From: Lysinimonas soli
Lineage (GTDB): Bacteria > Actinomycetota > Actinomycetes > Actinomycetales > Microbacteriaceae
Assembly (NCBI RefSeq): GCF_042655435.1
Contig: NZ_JBHSMG010000001.1
Coordinates: 1,054,001-1,118,000 of the forward strand
Reading direction: 5' to 3'
Length of the DNA stretch: 64,000 bases
Each line of letters begins with the position of its first letter. The stretch's first letter is position 1. The position numbers and the translations under genes were made by a program. Shown here piece by piece: positions 7,928 to 17,615 of this stretch. The notes below the pieces were generated by a model. That model searched no databases, was not told the origin of the DNA, and saw only the letters and a list, made by a program, of their open reading frames with translations.

Positions 7928-7933
7928 AGTCTA
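7928..7933 (-). promoter_or_regulatory. Candidate suf operon -10 overlapping the ctaA stop codon
   Basis: On the - strand the ctaA TAG stop (7933-7931) is the first half of TAGACT (7933-7928). The expected transcript start is near 7921, giving a sufB leader of roughly 77 bases. No -35 consensus is visible. Confidence 0.4.
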
Positions 7934-8923
7934 CAGGCGCGGGGCGAGGCTCGCCGAAGGACGTGCGTCGTTCGAGGCGGTCCGCCCCGCGAACAGGCGC
8001 GGTTCGACGTCGAGGAGGACCCGGATCGCGCCCACCCAGACCAGGGCGGCGCCCAGCAGGTGCAGGGCGACCAGCACGGCGGGGATCCCGATCAGCGACT
8101 GCACACCGCCCACCACGCCCTGGGCCAGCAGCACCGCGAGGAACACCAGCGTGGTGCGGCGGGCGAGGGCGGCATCCGGATCGCGGCGCAGTACGAGCAG
8201 CAGGCCGACCGCGAGGAGGATCACGACGATCGCCAGGGCGGCGTGCGCGAGCACGACGGCCGTCCAGTCGAGGCCCATCCGCGGCACGTCGGCGCTGTCG
8301 CCCGAGTGCGGTCCGGAACCCGAGACGAGGGTCCCGATCACGACGAGGGCCGCCGTCCCGGCGAGCAGTAGCCATGCCAACCGCCGCGGTCCCGGGGCGG
8401 TGACGTGCCCCGGCCGGCCCTGCCAGCGAGCCCGGTGCCAGGTCAGCGTCGCCGTCGCGAGCAGCGCCATCGCGAGCACGAAGTGCAGCGCGACGACCCA
8501 GGGGTTGAGCTTGACCAGAACGGTGATCCCGCCGGCCACCGCGTTGAGCACGACGAGCCAGAACATCGACCAGGCCAGACGGGTCAGCATCCGGTCGTCG
8601 GTGCGAGCGGCGCCCGCGCGCTGCGGGCCGCCCTGCAGTCGCGCGGCGACGATCGCCCAGCCGACCGCGAAGATCAGCACCGTGGTCAGCATCCGATTGC
8701 TGAACTCGATCACCCCGTGGATTCCGAGGGCCGGGACCGGAGCGATCGACGACCCCTCGCAGTTCGGCCAGCTCGGGCAGCCGAGCCCGGACCCGGTGAC
8801 GCGCACCACTCCCCCGCCGAGCACGATCAGGACGCTCACGACGAGCGCCGCCGTGGTGCCCCAGCGCAGCGCGCGCGGGCTCAGCGTCACGCGCTGGGAG
8901 AGCCAACCGAAAGGTGTCGTCAT
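7931..8923 (-). CDS. ctaA: Heme A synthase (COX15/CtaA)
   Basis: A 330-residue polytopic protein with about eight helices. After the first helix it has VTGSGLGCPSWPNC, the cysteine pair on the extracytoplasmic loop typical of type-1 CtaA, and then GVIEFSNRMLT with a heme-ligand histidine just before it (IHGVIEF). Further histidines lie in VALHFVLA, VLAHAALA and VALHLLGA. It oxidises the C8 methyl of heme O to make heme A for aa3 cytochrome oxidase. It lies 10 bases downstream of ctaB, its pathway predecessor. The C-terminal tail (about 20 residues) is polar and unconserved. Confidence 0.93.
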   Translation of the reverse strand: MTTPFGWLSQRVTLSPRALRWGTTAALVVSVLIVLGGGVVRVTGSGLGCPSWPNCEGSSIAPVPALGIHGVIEFSNRMLTTVLIFAVGWAIVAARLQGGPQRAGAARTDDRMLTRLAWSMFWLVVLNAVAGGITVLVKLNPWVVALHFVLAMALLATATLTWHRARWQGRPGHVTAPGPRRLAWLLLAGTAALVVIGTLVSGSGPHSGDSADVPRMGLDWTAVVLAHAALAIVVILLAVGLLLVLRRDPDAALARRTTLVFLAVLLAQGVVGGVQSLIGIPAVLVALHLLGAALVWVGAIRVLLDVEPRLFAGRTASNDARPSASLAPRL

Positions 8924-8933
8924 GGCCTTCTCG

Positions 8934-9890
8934 TCAGAACGGGATGGGCAGATGCAGCAGCGGGTCGAGCCCGACCGCGAGGAAGACGAGCGTGAGGTAG
9001 GTGATGCTCGCGTGGAACACCCGCATCGGCTTCACCTCGCCGGCTCGGATGGCGTGCGAGTACAGCCGGTGCGATTCGAGCAGGAACCAGGCGCCCCCGA
9101 GCACCGCGACCACCGCATACAGCACGCCCATCGGGGCCACGGGGATGAGCAGCAGCGAGCACGCGACCGTGGCCCAGGCGTAGAGCACCACCTGGAGGCC
9201 GACCGTCTGACGCCCCTTGACGACGGCGAGCATCGGCACGTTGACCGAGGCGTAGTCGTCTTTGTAGCGCATGGAGAGCGGCCAGTAGTGCGGTGGAGTC
9301 CAGAGGAACACGATGCCGAACAGGATGACGGGCGCCCAGCTGAGGGACCCGGTCACCGCCGCCCAGCCGATCAGCACCGGCATGCAGCCCGCGGCGCCGC
9401 CCCACACGATGTTCTGCGGGGTGCGGCGCTTGAGGATCAGCGTGTAGACGAGCACGTAGAAGGCGATCGCAAGCAGCGACAGCACCGCGGCGAGCGGCGT
9501 CGTCAAGAACCACAGCCACGCGATCGAGACCGCGCCGGTGATCCACGCGAAGGCGAGCGCCTCGCCGTCCTTCAGCGCGCCGGTGACCAGCGGGCGGTTC
9601 TGCGTGCGCTTCATGACCCGGTCGATGTCGCGGTCGATGTAGCAGTTGAACGCGTTGGCCGAGGCGGCGCTGAAGCTGCCGCCGACCAGGGTGGCGAGCA
9701 CGAGCCACAGGTTGGGGATGCCGTGGGCGGCCAGGACCATCACGGGCGCCGTCGTGACCAGGAGCAGTTCGATCACGCGGGGCTTCGTCAGCGCGATGTA
9801 GGCGGCCGACTTGCGAAGGAAGCGACCACCGAGGCCCGGCGACCGTTGCGGAACTGCGCGTTCGGCGGGGATCGAGACGGCTCCCTGCAT
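8934..9890 (-). CDS. ctaB: Protoheme IX farnesyltransferase (heme O synthase)
   Basis: A 318-residue UbiA-superfamily prenyltransferase with about nine helices. The first aspartate-rich motif reads NAFNCYIDRDIDRVMKRT and a second acidic loop is MRYKDDYASVNVPM, both typical of CtaB/CyoE. It transfers a farnesyl group to heme B. A GAGGAG ribosome-binding site precedes the ATG. It is divergent from tkt, a gene order kept widely in actinobacteria. Confidence 0.95.
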   Translation of the reverse strand: MQGAVSIPAERAVPQRSPGLGGRFLRKSAAYIALTKPRVIELLLVTTAPVMVLAAHGIPNLWLVLATLVGGSFSAASANAFNCYIDRDIDRVMKRTQNRPLVTGALKDGEALAFAWITGAVSIAWLWFLTTPLAAVLSLLAIAFYVLVYTLILKRRTPQNIVWGGAAGCMPVLIGWAAVTGSLSWAPVILFGIVFLWTPPHYWPLSMRYKDDYASVNVPMLAVVKGRQTVGLQVVLYAWATVACSLLLIPVAPMGVLYAVVAVLGGAWFLLESHRLYSHAIRAGEVKPMRVFHASITYLTLVFLAVGLDPLLHLPIPF

Positions 9891-9920
9891 GGCTCCTCAG
9901 ACTGTTCGGGGTACCCGTCG

Positions 9921-9926
9921 AGTCTA
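9921..9926 (-). promoter_or_regulatory. Candidate ctaB -10 element
   Basis: TAGACT on the - strand, 30 bases before the ctaB ATG; the same hexamer is found before several other genes here. No convincing -35 is seen. Confidence 0.35.
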
Positions 9927-9980
9927 GGCGACGGTCGGCGGGCGGTCGTCCTCCGACCGGAGTACCGCGTTGCCACCAGG

Positions 9981-10023
9981 CCCGCGCACGATCGCGCGGG
10001 GTGAAGACCGTCATCGCTATGCT
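9981..10023 (+). promoter_or_regulatory. Candidate tkt promoter region with a GC-rich inverted repeat
   Basis: This is the 283-base spacer between divergent ctaB and tkt, the longest non-coding stretch in the window. It contains a perfect inverted repeat, CCCGCGC-ACGATC-GCGCGGG (9981-10000), followed by GCTATGCT with TATGCT at 10018-10023 as a possible -10. The repeat would then cover the -35 position, as an operator could. A start near 10030 implies a leader of about 140 bases for the pentose-phosphate operon. No other structure in the spacer stands out. Confidence 0.35.
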
Positions 10024-10173
10024 GGTGGTGCTCGCCGACCGCGGCCGCATTCCCCCTCATCGTCCCCTTGACGATTTCGGGCTGCCCGCGGTGAGCCGAT
10101 GACGTCGCATCGGTGAGCAGCTTCCTGCCGGGGCCGTCTCTGTCCCGCCAAGCATCGAAAGGGCGACACGCAC

Positions 10174-12273
10174 GTGGCAACACTTTCCTGGGATGACCTG
10201 GACGACAAGGCCGTGGACACGGCTCGGATCCTCGCGGCGGATGCCGTCGAGAAAGTCGGGAACGGGCATCCGGGAACCGCGATGAGCCTCGCCCCTCTCG
10301 CCTATCTGCTGTTCCAGAAGGTCATGCGGCGCGATCCGCACGACAACGACTGGATCGGCCGGGACCGCTTCGTGCTCTCGGTGGGTCACAGCTCGCTGAC
10401 GCAGTACATCCAGCTCTACTTCGGCGGCTACGGTCTCGAACTGGGCGACCTCGAGGCGCTGCGCACCTGGGGGTCGCTGACCCCCGGCCACCCCGAGTAC
10501 GGCCACACCGCCGGCGTCGAGATCACGACCGGCCCGCTCGGGCAGGGCCTCTCCTCGGCGGTCGGATTCGCCTACGCCCAACGGTTCGAGCGCGGCCTGT
10601 TCGACCCGGATGCCGCCCCCGGCACGAGCCCGTTCGACCACTACATCTACGCGATCGCCGGCGACGGCGACATCGAGGAGGGCGTGACGAGCGAGGCCAG
10701 CTCGCTGGCCGGGCACCAGAAGCTCGGCAACCTGATCGCGTTCTACGACAGCAACCAGATCTCGATCGAGGACGACACCAACATCGCCCTGAGCGAGGAT
10801 GTCGCGGCCCGTTACGAGGCGTACGGCTGGCATGTGCAGACGGTCGACTTCAAGAAGACCGGCGTGTACGTCGAAGACAAGCAGGGCCTGTTCGATGCGA
10901 TCGAGGCGGCCAAGGCGGTCAGCGACAAGCCGTCGCTCATCATCGTGAAGACCATCATCGGATGGCCGTCGCCGAAGAAGCAGAACACCGGCAAGATCCA
11001 CGGTTCGGCCCTCGGCGCCGACGAGCTGGCCGCCGTGAAGGAGGTGCTGGGATTCGACCCGGCGCAGAACTTCGTGGTCGCGCCCGAGGTCATCGAGCAC
11101 ACCCGCAAGGCCGTCGAACGCGGAGCCGAAGCGCACGCCGCCTGGCAGAAGGAGTTCGACGCCTGGGCCGCCGCCAACCCCGAGAAGAAGGCCCTCTTCG
11201 ACCGGCTCGAGACCGGCGCACTGCCGGACGGGGTCGAGGCGGCTCTCCCCGTGTTCGAGGCGGGCAAGGACCTCTCGACGCGCGCCGCGAGCGGTAAGGT
11301 CCTCAACGCGCTCGGCCCGGTGATCCCGGAGCTGTGGGGCGGATCGGCCGACCTCGCCGAGTCGAACAACACCACGATCGAGGGCGCGCAGTCGTTCATC
11401 CCGAGCGAGCACTCCACTCACGAGTGGACCGGCAACCCGTACGGGCGCACCCTGCACTTCGGCATCCGCGAGCACGCGATGGGCGCGATCCTCAACGGGA
11501 TCGTGCTGCACGGCAAGACCCGTGCCTACGGTGGAACCTTCCTCATCTTCAGCGACTACATGCGTCCCGCGGTCCGCCTCGCGGCGCTCATGAAGGTGCC
11601 GTCGATCTTCGTCTGGACTCACGACTCCGTCGCTCTCGGCGAAGACGGCCCGACGCACCAGCCGGTCGAGCAGCTGACGGCTCTGCGGGCGATCCCCCAG
11701 CTCGACATCGTGCGTCCCGCCGATGCCAACGAGACGGCTTACGCCTGGCTGAACATCCTGCAGCGCCGGGGAGGCCCCGCCGGCATCGCCCTGAGCCGTC
11801 AGAACCTCCCGGTGTTCGAACGCGGCACGGGAGACGCGTCGGGTGACATCTTCGCGTCGGCCAGCAATGTGGCCAAGGGGGCCTACGTGCTCGCCGAGGC
11901 GCCGAGCGGAACGCCCGACGTGATCCTGCTGTCGTCGGGTTCCGAGGTGCAGATCGCCGTCGACGCCCGCGAGAGGCTCAAGGCCGAGGGGATCAACGCG
12001 CGCGTCGTGTCGGTGCCGTGCCAGGAGTGGTTCGAGGAGCAGTCGGCCGAGTACCACGAGTCGGTCCTCCCGGCGGCGATCAAGGCCCGCGTGTCGATCG
12101 AGGCGGGCCTCGCGCTCACCTGGAGGCCGTTCGTCGGCGACGCCGGGCGCAGCATCTCGATCGAGCACTTCGGTGCGTCGGCCGACTACAAGACCCTGTA
12201 CAGCAAGTTCGGCATCACGACGGAGGCGACCATCGCCGCCGTGAAAGACACCATCGCCGCGGCCGCGGCCTGA
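10174..12273 (+). CDS. tkt: Transketolase
   Basis: A 699-residue transketolase of normal length. The N-terminal part has VGNGHPGTAMSLAP, the thiamine-diphosphate domain has the GDGDIEEGVTSEA motif with metal-ligand context, and the C-terminal part has HDSVALGEDGPTHQPVEQL. It interconverts sugar phosphates in the non-oxidative pentose-phosphate pathway. The GTG at 10174 follows GAAAGGG by 10 bases. It heads a same-strand run tkt-tal-pgi-zwf-opcA-pgl with spacers of 35 bases or less, so the six genes are probably one operon. Confidence 0.97.
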   Translation: MATLSWDDLDDKAVDTARILAADAVEKVGNGHPGTAMSLAPLAYLLFQKVMRRDPHDNDWIGRDRFVLSVGHSSLTQYIQLYFGGYGLELGDLEALRTWGSLTPGHPEYGHTAGVEITTGPLGQGLSSAVGFAYAQRFERGLFDPDAAPGTSPFDHYIYAIAGDGDIEEGVTSEASSLAGHQKLGNLIAFYDSNQISIEDDTNIALSEDVAARYEAYGWHVQTVDFKKTGVYVEDKQGLFDAIEAAKAVSDKPSLIIVKTIIGWPSPKKQNTGKIHGSALGADELAAVKEVLGFDPAQNFVVAPEVIEHTRKAVERGAEAHAAWQKEFDAWAAANPEKKALFDRLETGALPDGVEAALPVFEAGKDLSTRAASGKVLNALGPVIPELWGGSADLAESNNTTIEGAQSFIPSEHSTHEWTGNPYGRTLHFGIREHAMGAILNGIVLHGKTRAYGGTFLIFSDYMRPAVRLAALMKVPSIFVWTHDSVALGEDGPTHQPVEQLTALRAIPQLDIVRPADANETAYAWLNILQRRGGPAGIALSRQNLPVFERGTGDASGDIFASASNVAKGAYVLAEAPSGTPDVILLSSGSEVQIAVDARERLKAEGINARVVSVPCQEWFEEQSAEYHESVLPAAIKARVSIEAGLALTWRPFVGDAGRSISIEHFGASADYKTLYSKFGITTEATIAAVKDTIAAAAA

Positions 12274-12308
12274 GCTTCAGCCACCACGACAGACCAGGAA
12301 CCAAGATC

Positions 12309-13418
12309 ATGGCAGACAGCAGAACCGCAGAACTCTCCGCGATCGGCGTGAGCATCTGGCTCGACGACCTCTCCCGGGAGCGCATCGAGTCGGGCTCCCT
12401 CCAGAAGCTCATCGACGAGAGGAACGTGGTCGGCGTGACCACGAACCCGACCATCTTCGCCTCGGCCCTCGCCAAGGGGAACGCCTACGACGCGGTGGTC
12501 GCCGAACTCGCGGCCAAGGGCACGAGCGTGCACGACGCCGTCTTCGAGATCACGACGAGCGACGTCGCCGACGGATGCGACATCTTCGCCCCCGTCTATG
12601 CCGCATCGAACGGCGTCGACGGTCGCGTCTCGATCGAGGTCGAGCCGGGACTGGCGCACGACGCCGCGGGCACGATCGCCCAGGCCGAGCAGCTCTGGGC
12701 GAAGGTCTCCAAGCCCAACGCGATGATCAAGATCCCCGCGACGGTCGAGGGCCTCGAGGCCATCACGGCCACGATCGCCAAGGGGATCAGCGTCAACGTG
12801 ACCCTGATCTTCAGCCTCGATCGCCACAAGGCGGTCATCGACGCCTACCTGAGCGGACTCGAGCAGGCGCAGGCCGCCGGCATCGATCTGTCGACCATCG
12901 AGTCGGTCGCCTCGTTCTTCGTGTCGCGGGTCGACACCGAGATCGACAAGCGGCTCGAGGTCATCGGAACGGATGCCGCGCTGGCGCTGAAGAGCCGCGC
13001 CGGCATCGCGAACGCCCAGCTGGCCTACCAGCTGTTCGAGCAGGAGTTCGCGAGCGATCGCGCGCAGGCGCTGCTCGCCGCCGGCGCCAACAAGCAGCGC
13101 CCGCTGTGGGCGTCGACCGGCGTCAAGGACCCGGCCCTGCCCGACACGCTCTACGTCACCGAGTTGGCCGTCGCCGGCGTCGTCAACACGATGCCCGAGA
13201 AGACGCTCGAGGCGACCTTCGACCACGCCCCGCTGCACGGCGACGCCGTGACGGGCTCGTACGCCGACGCGCAGAAGGTGCTCGACGAGCTCGCCGCCGT
13301 TGGCGTCGACTACGACGACGTGACGGCGCTGCTCGAGAAGGAGGGCGTCGAGAAGTTCATCGTCTCGTGGGGCGAGCTGCTCGACACGGTCGCGGCGGCG
13401 CTGGAGGCGGCGAAGTGA
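12309..13418 (+). CDS. tal: Transaldolase
   Basis: A 369-residue transaldolase of the longer actinobacterial type. The start MADSRTAELSAIGVSIWLDD and VGVTTNPTIF are typical, and the Schiff-base lysine lies in NAMIKIPATVEG. It transfers a dihydroxyacetone unit between sugar phosphates. It begins 35 bases after tkt, and its TGA is overlapped by the GTG of pgi. The ATG follows GGAACC. In some bacteria tal and pgi are fused into one protein; here they stay separate but coupled. Confidence 0.96.
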   Translation: MADSRTAELSAIGVSIWLDDLSRERIESGSLQKLIDERNVVGVTTNPTIFASALAKGNAYDAVVAELAAKGTSVHDAVFEITTSDVADGCDIFAPVYAASNGVDGRVSIEVEPGLAHDAAGTIAQAEQLWAKVSKPNAMIKIPATVEGLEAITATIAKGISVNVTLIFSLDRHKAVIDAYLSGLEQAQAAGIDLSTIESVASFFVSRVDTEIDKRLEVIGTDAALALKSRAGIANAQLAYQLFEQEFASDRAQALLAAGANKQRPLWASTGVKDPALPDTLYVTELAVAGVVNTMPEKTLEATFDHAPLHGDAVTGSYADAQKVLDELAAVGVDYDDVTALLEKEGVEKFIVSWGELLDTVAAALEAAK

Positions 13419-15022
13419 CCGTACGCGTGCACGCGACCGGCGCGGCCGGCGAGGCCGTCGCCCGCCTGGTCCCGCAGCTCGTGGCCGACGGGGTGGCGAG
13501 CGGGATCACCACCCTCGACCCCAGCCTGTGGGGACCCGCCGCCGAGGAGGAGTCGGCGAAGCGCCTCGGGTGGACCGAGGCCGTCGCGATCTCGGACGCG
13601 CTCGTGGAGCCGATCCTCGCTCTGCGCGACACGCTCCACGCCCGCGGAGTGAAGCACATCGTGCTCGGGGGGATGGGCGGCTCCTCGCTCGCACCCGAGG
13701 TCATCACCCAGACCTACGGCGTCGCTCTGACCGTGCTCGACTCGACGGATCCCGGCCAGGTACGTGCGGCGCTCGAGGACCGGCTGGCGCAGACCGCGGT
13801 CGTCATCTCGTCGAAGTCCGGTTCCACGGTCGAGACCGACAGCCAGAAGCGCGTCTACGAGAAGGCCTTCCGCGACGCGGGGATCGACCCGATCGAGCGC
13901 ATCGTGGTCGTCACCGACCCCGGATCGCCGCTCGACGTGTCGGCCCGGGCGGACGGTTACACGGTGTTCAACGCCGATCCGAACGTCGGGGGGCGCTATT
14001 CGGCGCTGACCGCCTTCGGGCTCGTGCCGAGCGGGCTCGCGGGCGTCGACATCCGCAACCTGCTCGACGAGGCGCAGTCCATGGAGCTGACGCTGGCGCT
14101 CGACACCCCCGACAACCCGGGCCTGGTGCTCGGCGCGGCGATCGCCGGAACCGTGCCGCTGAAGGACAAGCTCGGAATCGTCGCGGACGGCACCTACATC
14201 GTCGGCTTCGCCGACTGGGCCGAGCAGCTCATCGCCGAGTCCACCGGTAAGGATGGCAAAGGCATTCTGCCGGTCGTGCTCGACACCGACTCCCCCGAGC
14301 TCGGTCTGAACCTGCCCGATCTGCAGATCATCCGTCTCGTCGGGGACGAGGACGACACCCGCGAGGTGCGCGAGGGCGAGATCGAGATCTCCGGCAGCCT
14401 CGGTGGCCAGATGCTGGTGTGGGAGTACGCCACCGCGGTCGCCGGTCGCCTGCTCGGCATCAACCCCTTCGACCAGCCCGACGTCGAGTCCGCCAAGATC
14501 GCGGCCCGCGGCCTGCTGGACGCCCGTCCGGAGCCGACGGAGCCGCTCTTCGTCGACGACAGCGGTGTGGAGGTGCGCGTCGCGGGCGGCCTCGAGCTCG
14601 CCGAGCACACCCTCTCGGGAGCGATCGGCGCCCTGCTGGCGCAGCTCGGACCCGATGGTTACGTCTCGCTGCAGGCCTACCTCGACCGGGTGCACCACCC
14701 CGAGTTCGCCGCCCTACGGGACGTCTTCGCGGCGAAGTCCGCCCGGCCCGTGACCTTCGGCTGGGGTCCGCGCTTCCTGCACTCCACCGGTCAGTACCAC
14801 AAGGGCGGGCCCGCGGTCGGGGTGTTCCTGCAGATCACGGCGCAGCCGGACGAGACGCACGATCTCGCGATCCCGGACCGCCCGTTCACCTTCGGTCAGC
14901 TCATCCAGGCCCAGGCGGCGGGCGATGCGAGCGTGCTCGCGGAGCACGGTCGCCCGGTTCTGACCCTCACCCTGCGCGACGTCGCCGCCGGCGCCGCCGC
15001 GATCACCGCCGCGATCGGCTGA
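13415..15022 (+). CDS. pgi: Glucose-6-phosphate isomerase
   Basis: A 535-residue protein with two sugar isomerase (SIS) folds. Phosphate-binding GGMGGSSLAPEV and SSKSGSTVETDSQK are visible in the first half, and a substrate-loop HSTGQYHKGGP near the C-terminus. It interconverts glucose-6-phosphate and fructose-6-phosphate, linking the cycle back to zwf. The sequence belongs to the divergent isomerase class commonly found after tal in actinobacteria and cyanobacteria rather than the E. coli class. The GTG start is fixed by the four-base overlap with tal. Confidence 0.93.
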   Translation: MTVRVHATGAAGEAVARLVPQLVADGVASGITTLDPSLWGPAAEEESAKRLGWTEAVAISDALVEPILALRDTLHARGVKHIVLGGMGGSSLAPEVITQTYGVALTVLDSTDPGQVRAALEDRLAQTAVVISSKSGSTVETDSQKRVYEKAFRDAGIDPIERIVVVTDPGSPLDVSARADGYTVFNADPNVGGRYSALTAFGLVPSGLAGVDIRNLLDEAQSMELTLALDTPDNPGLVLGAAIAGTVPLKDKLGIVADGTYIVGFADWAEQLIAESTGKDGKGILPVVLDTDSPELGLNLPDLQIIRLVGDEDDTREVREGEIEISGSLGGQMLVWEYATAVAGRLLGINPFDQPDVESAKIAARGLLDARPEPTEPLFVDDSGVEVRVAGGLELAEHTLSGAIGALLAQLGPDGYVSLQAYLDRVHHPEFAALRDVFAAKSARPVTFGWGPRFLHSTGQYHKGGPAVGVFLQITAQPDETHDLAIPDRPFTFGQLIQAQAAGDASVLAEHGRPVLTLTLRDVAAGAAAITAAIG

Positions 15023-15055
15023 ACCACACCGGCACGCGAACGGTCGAGGAGAACC

Positions 15056-16594
15056 ATGCCCGTCCAGATCACCCAGGATTTCAACCCGCTGCGTTCGCCG
15101 TCGGACCGACGGCTCAACCGGATCGCCGGACCGAGCGGTCTCGTCATCTTCGGCGTCACCGGCGACCTGTCGCGCAAGAAGCTGATGCCGGCGGTCTACG
15201 ACCTCGCCAACCGCGGTCTGCTGCCCCCCGGCTTCGCCCTCGTCGGGTTCGCCCGGCGCGACTGGGTCGACCAGGACTTCGAGAAGGTCGTCTACGAGGC
15301 GGTCAAGACCTATGCCCGCACCCCCTTCGATGAGGACGTCTGGGCCCAGCTGAAGCAGGGCATCCGTTTCGTCCAGGGCGAGTTCGACGACGACGCGGCC
15401 TTCGATCGGCTCACGACCACCATCCGGGAGCTCGACGAGAACCGCGGAACGATGGGCAACCACGCGTTCTACCTCTCGATCCCGCCGAAGTCGTTCCCGC
15501 AGGTGACCGAGCAGCTGCGGCGCTCCGGCCTGGCGGAACCGGCCGACGGGCAGTGGCGTCGCGTGGTCATCGAGAAGCCGTTCGGCTCCGACCTGACGAC
15601 CGCGCGCGAGCTCAATGACGTCGTGGAGTCGGTTTTCCCGCCCGACGCGGTGTTCCGCATCGACCACTACCTGGGCAAGGAGACGGTTCAGAACATCCTC
15701 GCCCTGCGGTTCGCGAACCAGCTCTACGAACCGATCTGGAACGCCAACTACGTCGACCACGTGCAGATCACGATGGCCGAGGACATCGGGGTCGGCGGCC
15801 GGGCCGGGTACTACGACGGCATCGGCGCGGCACGCGACGTCATCCAGAACCACCTCCTGCAGCTGCTCGCCCTGACCGCGATGGAGGAGCCGGTGTCGTT
15901 CGACGCCGCCGACCTGCGTGCCGAGAAGGAGAAGGTGCTCTCGGCCGTGCACCTTCCGGATGACCTGAGCACCGCGACCGCGCGCGGCCAGTACTCGGCG
16001 GGGTGGCAGGGTGGCGAGAAGGTGCTCGGCTTCCTCGACGAGGACGGCATGAGCCCGGTCTCGACGACCGAGACCTATGCCGCGCTCAAGCTCGGTATCA
16101 ACACGCGGCGCTGGGCGGGTGTGCCGTTCTACCTGCGCGCCGGCAAGCGCCTCGGCCGACGGGTGACCGAGATCGCCGTCGTCTTCAAGCGCGCCCCGCA
16201 GTACCTGTTCGCCGAGAGCCAGACCTCGGCCCTCGGCCAGAACGCGCTCGTCATCCGGGTGCAGCCCGATGAGGGCGTGACGATCCGCTTCGGGTCGAAG
16301 GTTCCGGGTGCCGGCATGCAGGTGCGCGACGTCACGATGGACTTCGGGTACGGGCACGCCTTCACCGAAGCCAGCCCGGAGGCCTACGAGCGGTTGATCC
16401 TCGACGTGCTGCTCGGGGATCCGCCGCTGTTCCCCCGCCACCAGGAGGTGGAGCTGAGCTGGAAGATCCTCGACCCGATCGAGGAGTACTGGACGACCCT
16501 CGGGCAGCCCGAGCAGTACAAGCCGGGCACCTGGGGACCCTCGTCGGCCGATGAGCTCCTGGCGCGCGATGGACGCGTCTGGAGACGGCCGTGA
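15056..16594 (+). CDS. zwf: Glucose-6-phosphate 1-dehydrogenase
   Basis: A 512-residue enzyme of normal length. The dinucleotide site reads FGVTGDLSRKKLMPA and the catalytic region is RIDHYLGKETVQNI. It oxidises glucose-6-phosphate to 6-phosphogluconolactone, generating NADPH. It is followed directly by opcA, its activator, and by pgl, which hydrolyses the product. The ATG has a strong GAGGAGA site seven to eight bases upstream. Confidence 0.97.
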   Translation: MPVQITQDFNPLRSPSDRRLNRIAGPSGLVIFGVTGDLSRKKLMPAVYDLANRGLLPPGFALVGFARRDWVDQDFEKVVYEAVKTYARTPFDEDVWAQLKQGIRFVQGEFDDDAAFDRLTTTIRELDENRGTMGNHAFYLSIPPKSFPQVTEQLRRSGLAEPADGQWRRVVIEKPFGSDLTTARELNDVVESVFPPDAVFRIDHYLGKETVQNILALRFANQLYEPIWNANYVDHVQITMAEDIGVGGRAGYYDGIGAARDVIQNHLLQLLALTAMEEPVSFDAADLRAEKEKVLSAVHLPDDLSTATARGQYSAGWQGGEKVLGFLDEDGMSPVSTTETYAALKLGINTRRWAGVPFYLRAGKRLGRRVTEIAVVFKRAPQYLFAESQTSALGQNALVIRVQPDEGVTIRFGSKVPGAGMQVRDVTMDFGYGHAFTEASPEAYERLILDVLLGDPPLFPRHQEVELSWKILDPIEEYWTTLGQPEQYKPGTWGPSSADELLARDGRVWRRP

Positions 16595-16607
16595 ACTGGA
16601 GGACGCT

Positions 16608-17615
16608 GTGATCGTCGATCTGCCCGACACCACCACGAGTGCCGTGTCGAAGGCTCTCGTCAAGATCCGCGAGGAGGGTGGCGCCGTCGCACTCGGCCGC
16701 GTGCTCACTCTCGTGATCGCGACGCCGCTCGGCGAGGAAGAGGAGGCCATCGAGGCCGCCAACGACGCCTCTCGCGAGCATCCGATGCGCGTCATCGTGC
16801 TGTCGAAGAGCATCGACGGCACCGCGAAGGACGACTCCCGCCTCGACGCCCAGATCCGCGTCGGCGGTGATGCGGGCGCCAGCGAGGTCATCGTGCTGCG
16901 CGCCTACGGCGACACCGCATCCGACGAGGAGGGGCTCGTCACGAGCCTCCTGCTGCCGGACGCGCCGGTCGTGGTCTGGTGGCCGAGCCACGCCCCCGCC
17001 CGCCCCAGCGCGTCGCCGCTCGGCAAGATCGCTCAGCGCCGGATCACGGATGCGGCCGAAGCCGCCAACCCCGTCCAGGCTCTCAAGGACCTGGGCTCGC
17101 ACTACGCCCCCGGCGATACCGACTTCGCCTGGACCCGCCTCACCCTGTGGCGCGCGCAGCTCGCAGCGGTGCTCGACCAGCCGCCGTTCGAGCCCGTGAC
17201 CGCTGTGACGGTGAGCGGTTCGTCCGACTCCCCCTCGACCGAGCTGCTGGCCGCATGGCTGCAGCTGGCACTCGAGGTGAAGGTCTCGATGGAGATCACG
17301 AGTCCCGGCCACGGCTCCAGCGGCATCCACGGGGTGCGCCTCGAGCGGGCATCGGGACCGATCGACCTGGAGCGTATCCTTCCCAACGTGGCCACCCTCA
17401 TCCAGCCCAACCAGCCGACGCACGACATCTCGCTGCCGCGGCGCAATCTGCGCGACTGCCTCGCGGAGGAGCTGCGGCGTCTCGACCCGGACGATCTTTT
17501 CGGTGACGTGGTGCAGCGCGGCGTCTCGGAGCTGGGAGCGCCGGCCCGTCACCCGGCGAAGCCTCGTGAGACGGCCACGCCGCTCGGCGACGCCTCCGCC
17601 GGGAGGGCGAAGTGA
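16608..17615 (+). CDS. opcA: Glucose-6-phosphate dehydrogenase assembly protein OpcA
   Basis: A 335-residue OpcA. Typical blocks are the N-terminal DLPDTTTSAVSKALVKIREE, the central PVVVWWPSHAP, the block RRITDAAEA and the C-terminal region ahead of DPDDLFGDVVQRG. OpcA is needed for assembly or activity of G6PDH in cyanobacteria and actinobacteria. I use the GTG at 16608 because GGAGGA (16598-16603) precedes it and homology begins at IVDLPDT. An in-frame ATG at 16551 would add 19 residues inside zwf. Its stop overlaps the pgl start (GTGA). Confidence 0.93.
   Translation: MIVDLPDTTTSAVSKALVKIREEGGAVALGRVLTLVIATPLGEEEEAIEAANDASREHPMRVIVLSKSIDGTAKDDSRLDAQIRVGGDAGASEVIVLRAYGDTASDEEGLVTSLLLPDAPVVVWWPSHAPARPSASPLGKIAQRRITDAAEAANPVQALKDLGSHYAPGDTDFAWTRLTLWRAQLAAVLDQPPFEPVTAVTVSGSSDSPSTELLAAWLQLALEVKVSMEITSPGHGSSGIHGVRLERASGPIDLERILPNVATLIQPNQPTHDISLPRRNLRDCLAEELRRLDPDDLFGDVVQRGVSELGAPARHPAKPRETATPLGDASAGRAK

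Noticed and set aside
7845..7930. A SufR-type regulator gene upstream of sufB
   Set aside because: The gap is 86 bases and contains no reading frame; ctaA lies directly beyond it.
6342..10004. A + strand frame open for 1220 codons, antisense to sufD, sufB, ctaA and ctaB
   Set aside because: It is an artefact of high GC: stop codons are rare in the frame opposite GC-rich third positions. Its translation is low in complexity, rich in Arg, Asp, Val and Gly, and crosses gene borders. No ribosome-binding site or family match.
10057..12168. A - strand frame of about 700 codons opposite tkt
   Set aside because: It mirrors tkt codon by codon, and tkt has clear homology and a ribosome-binding site.
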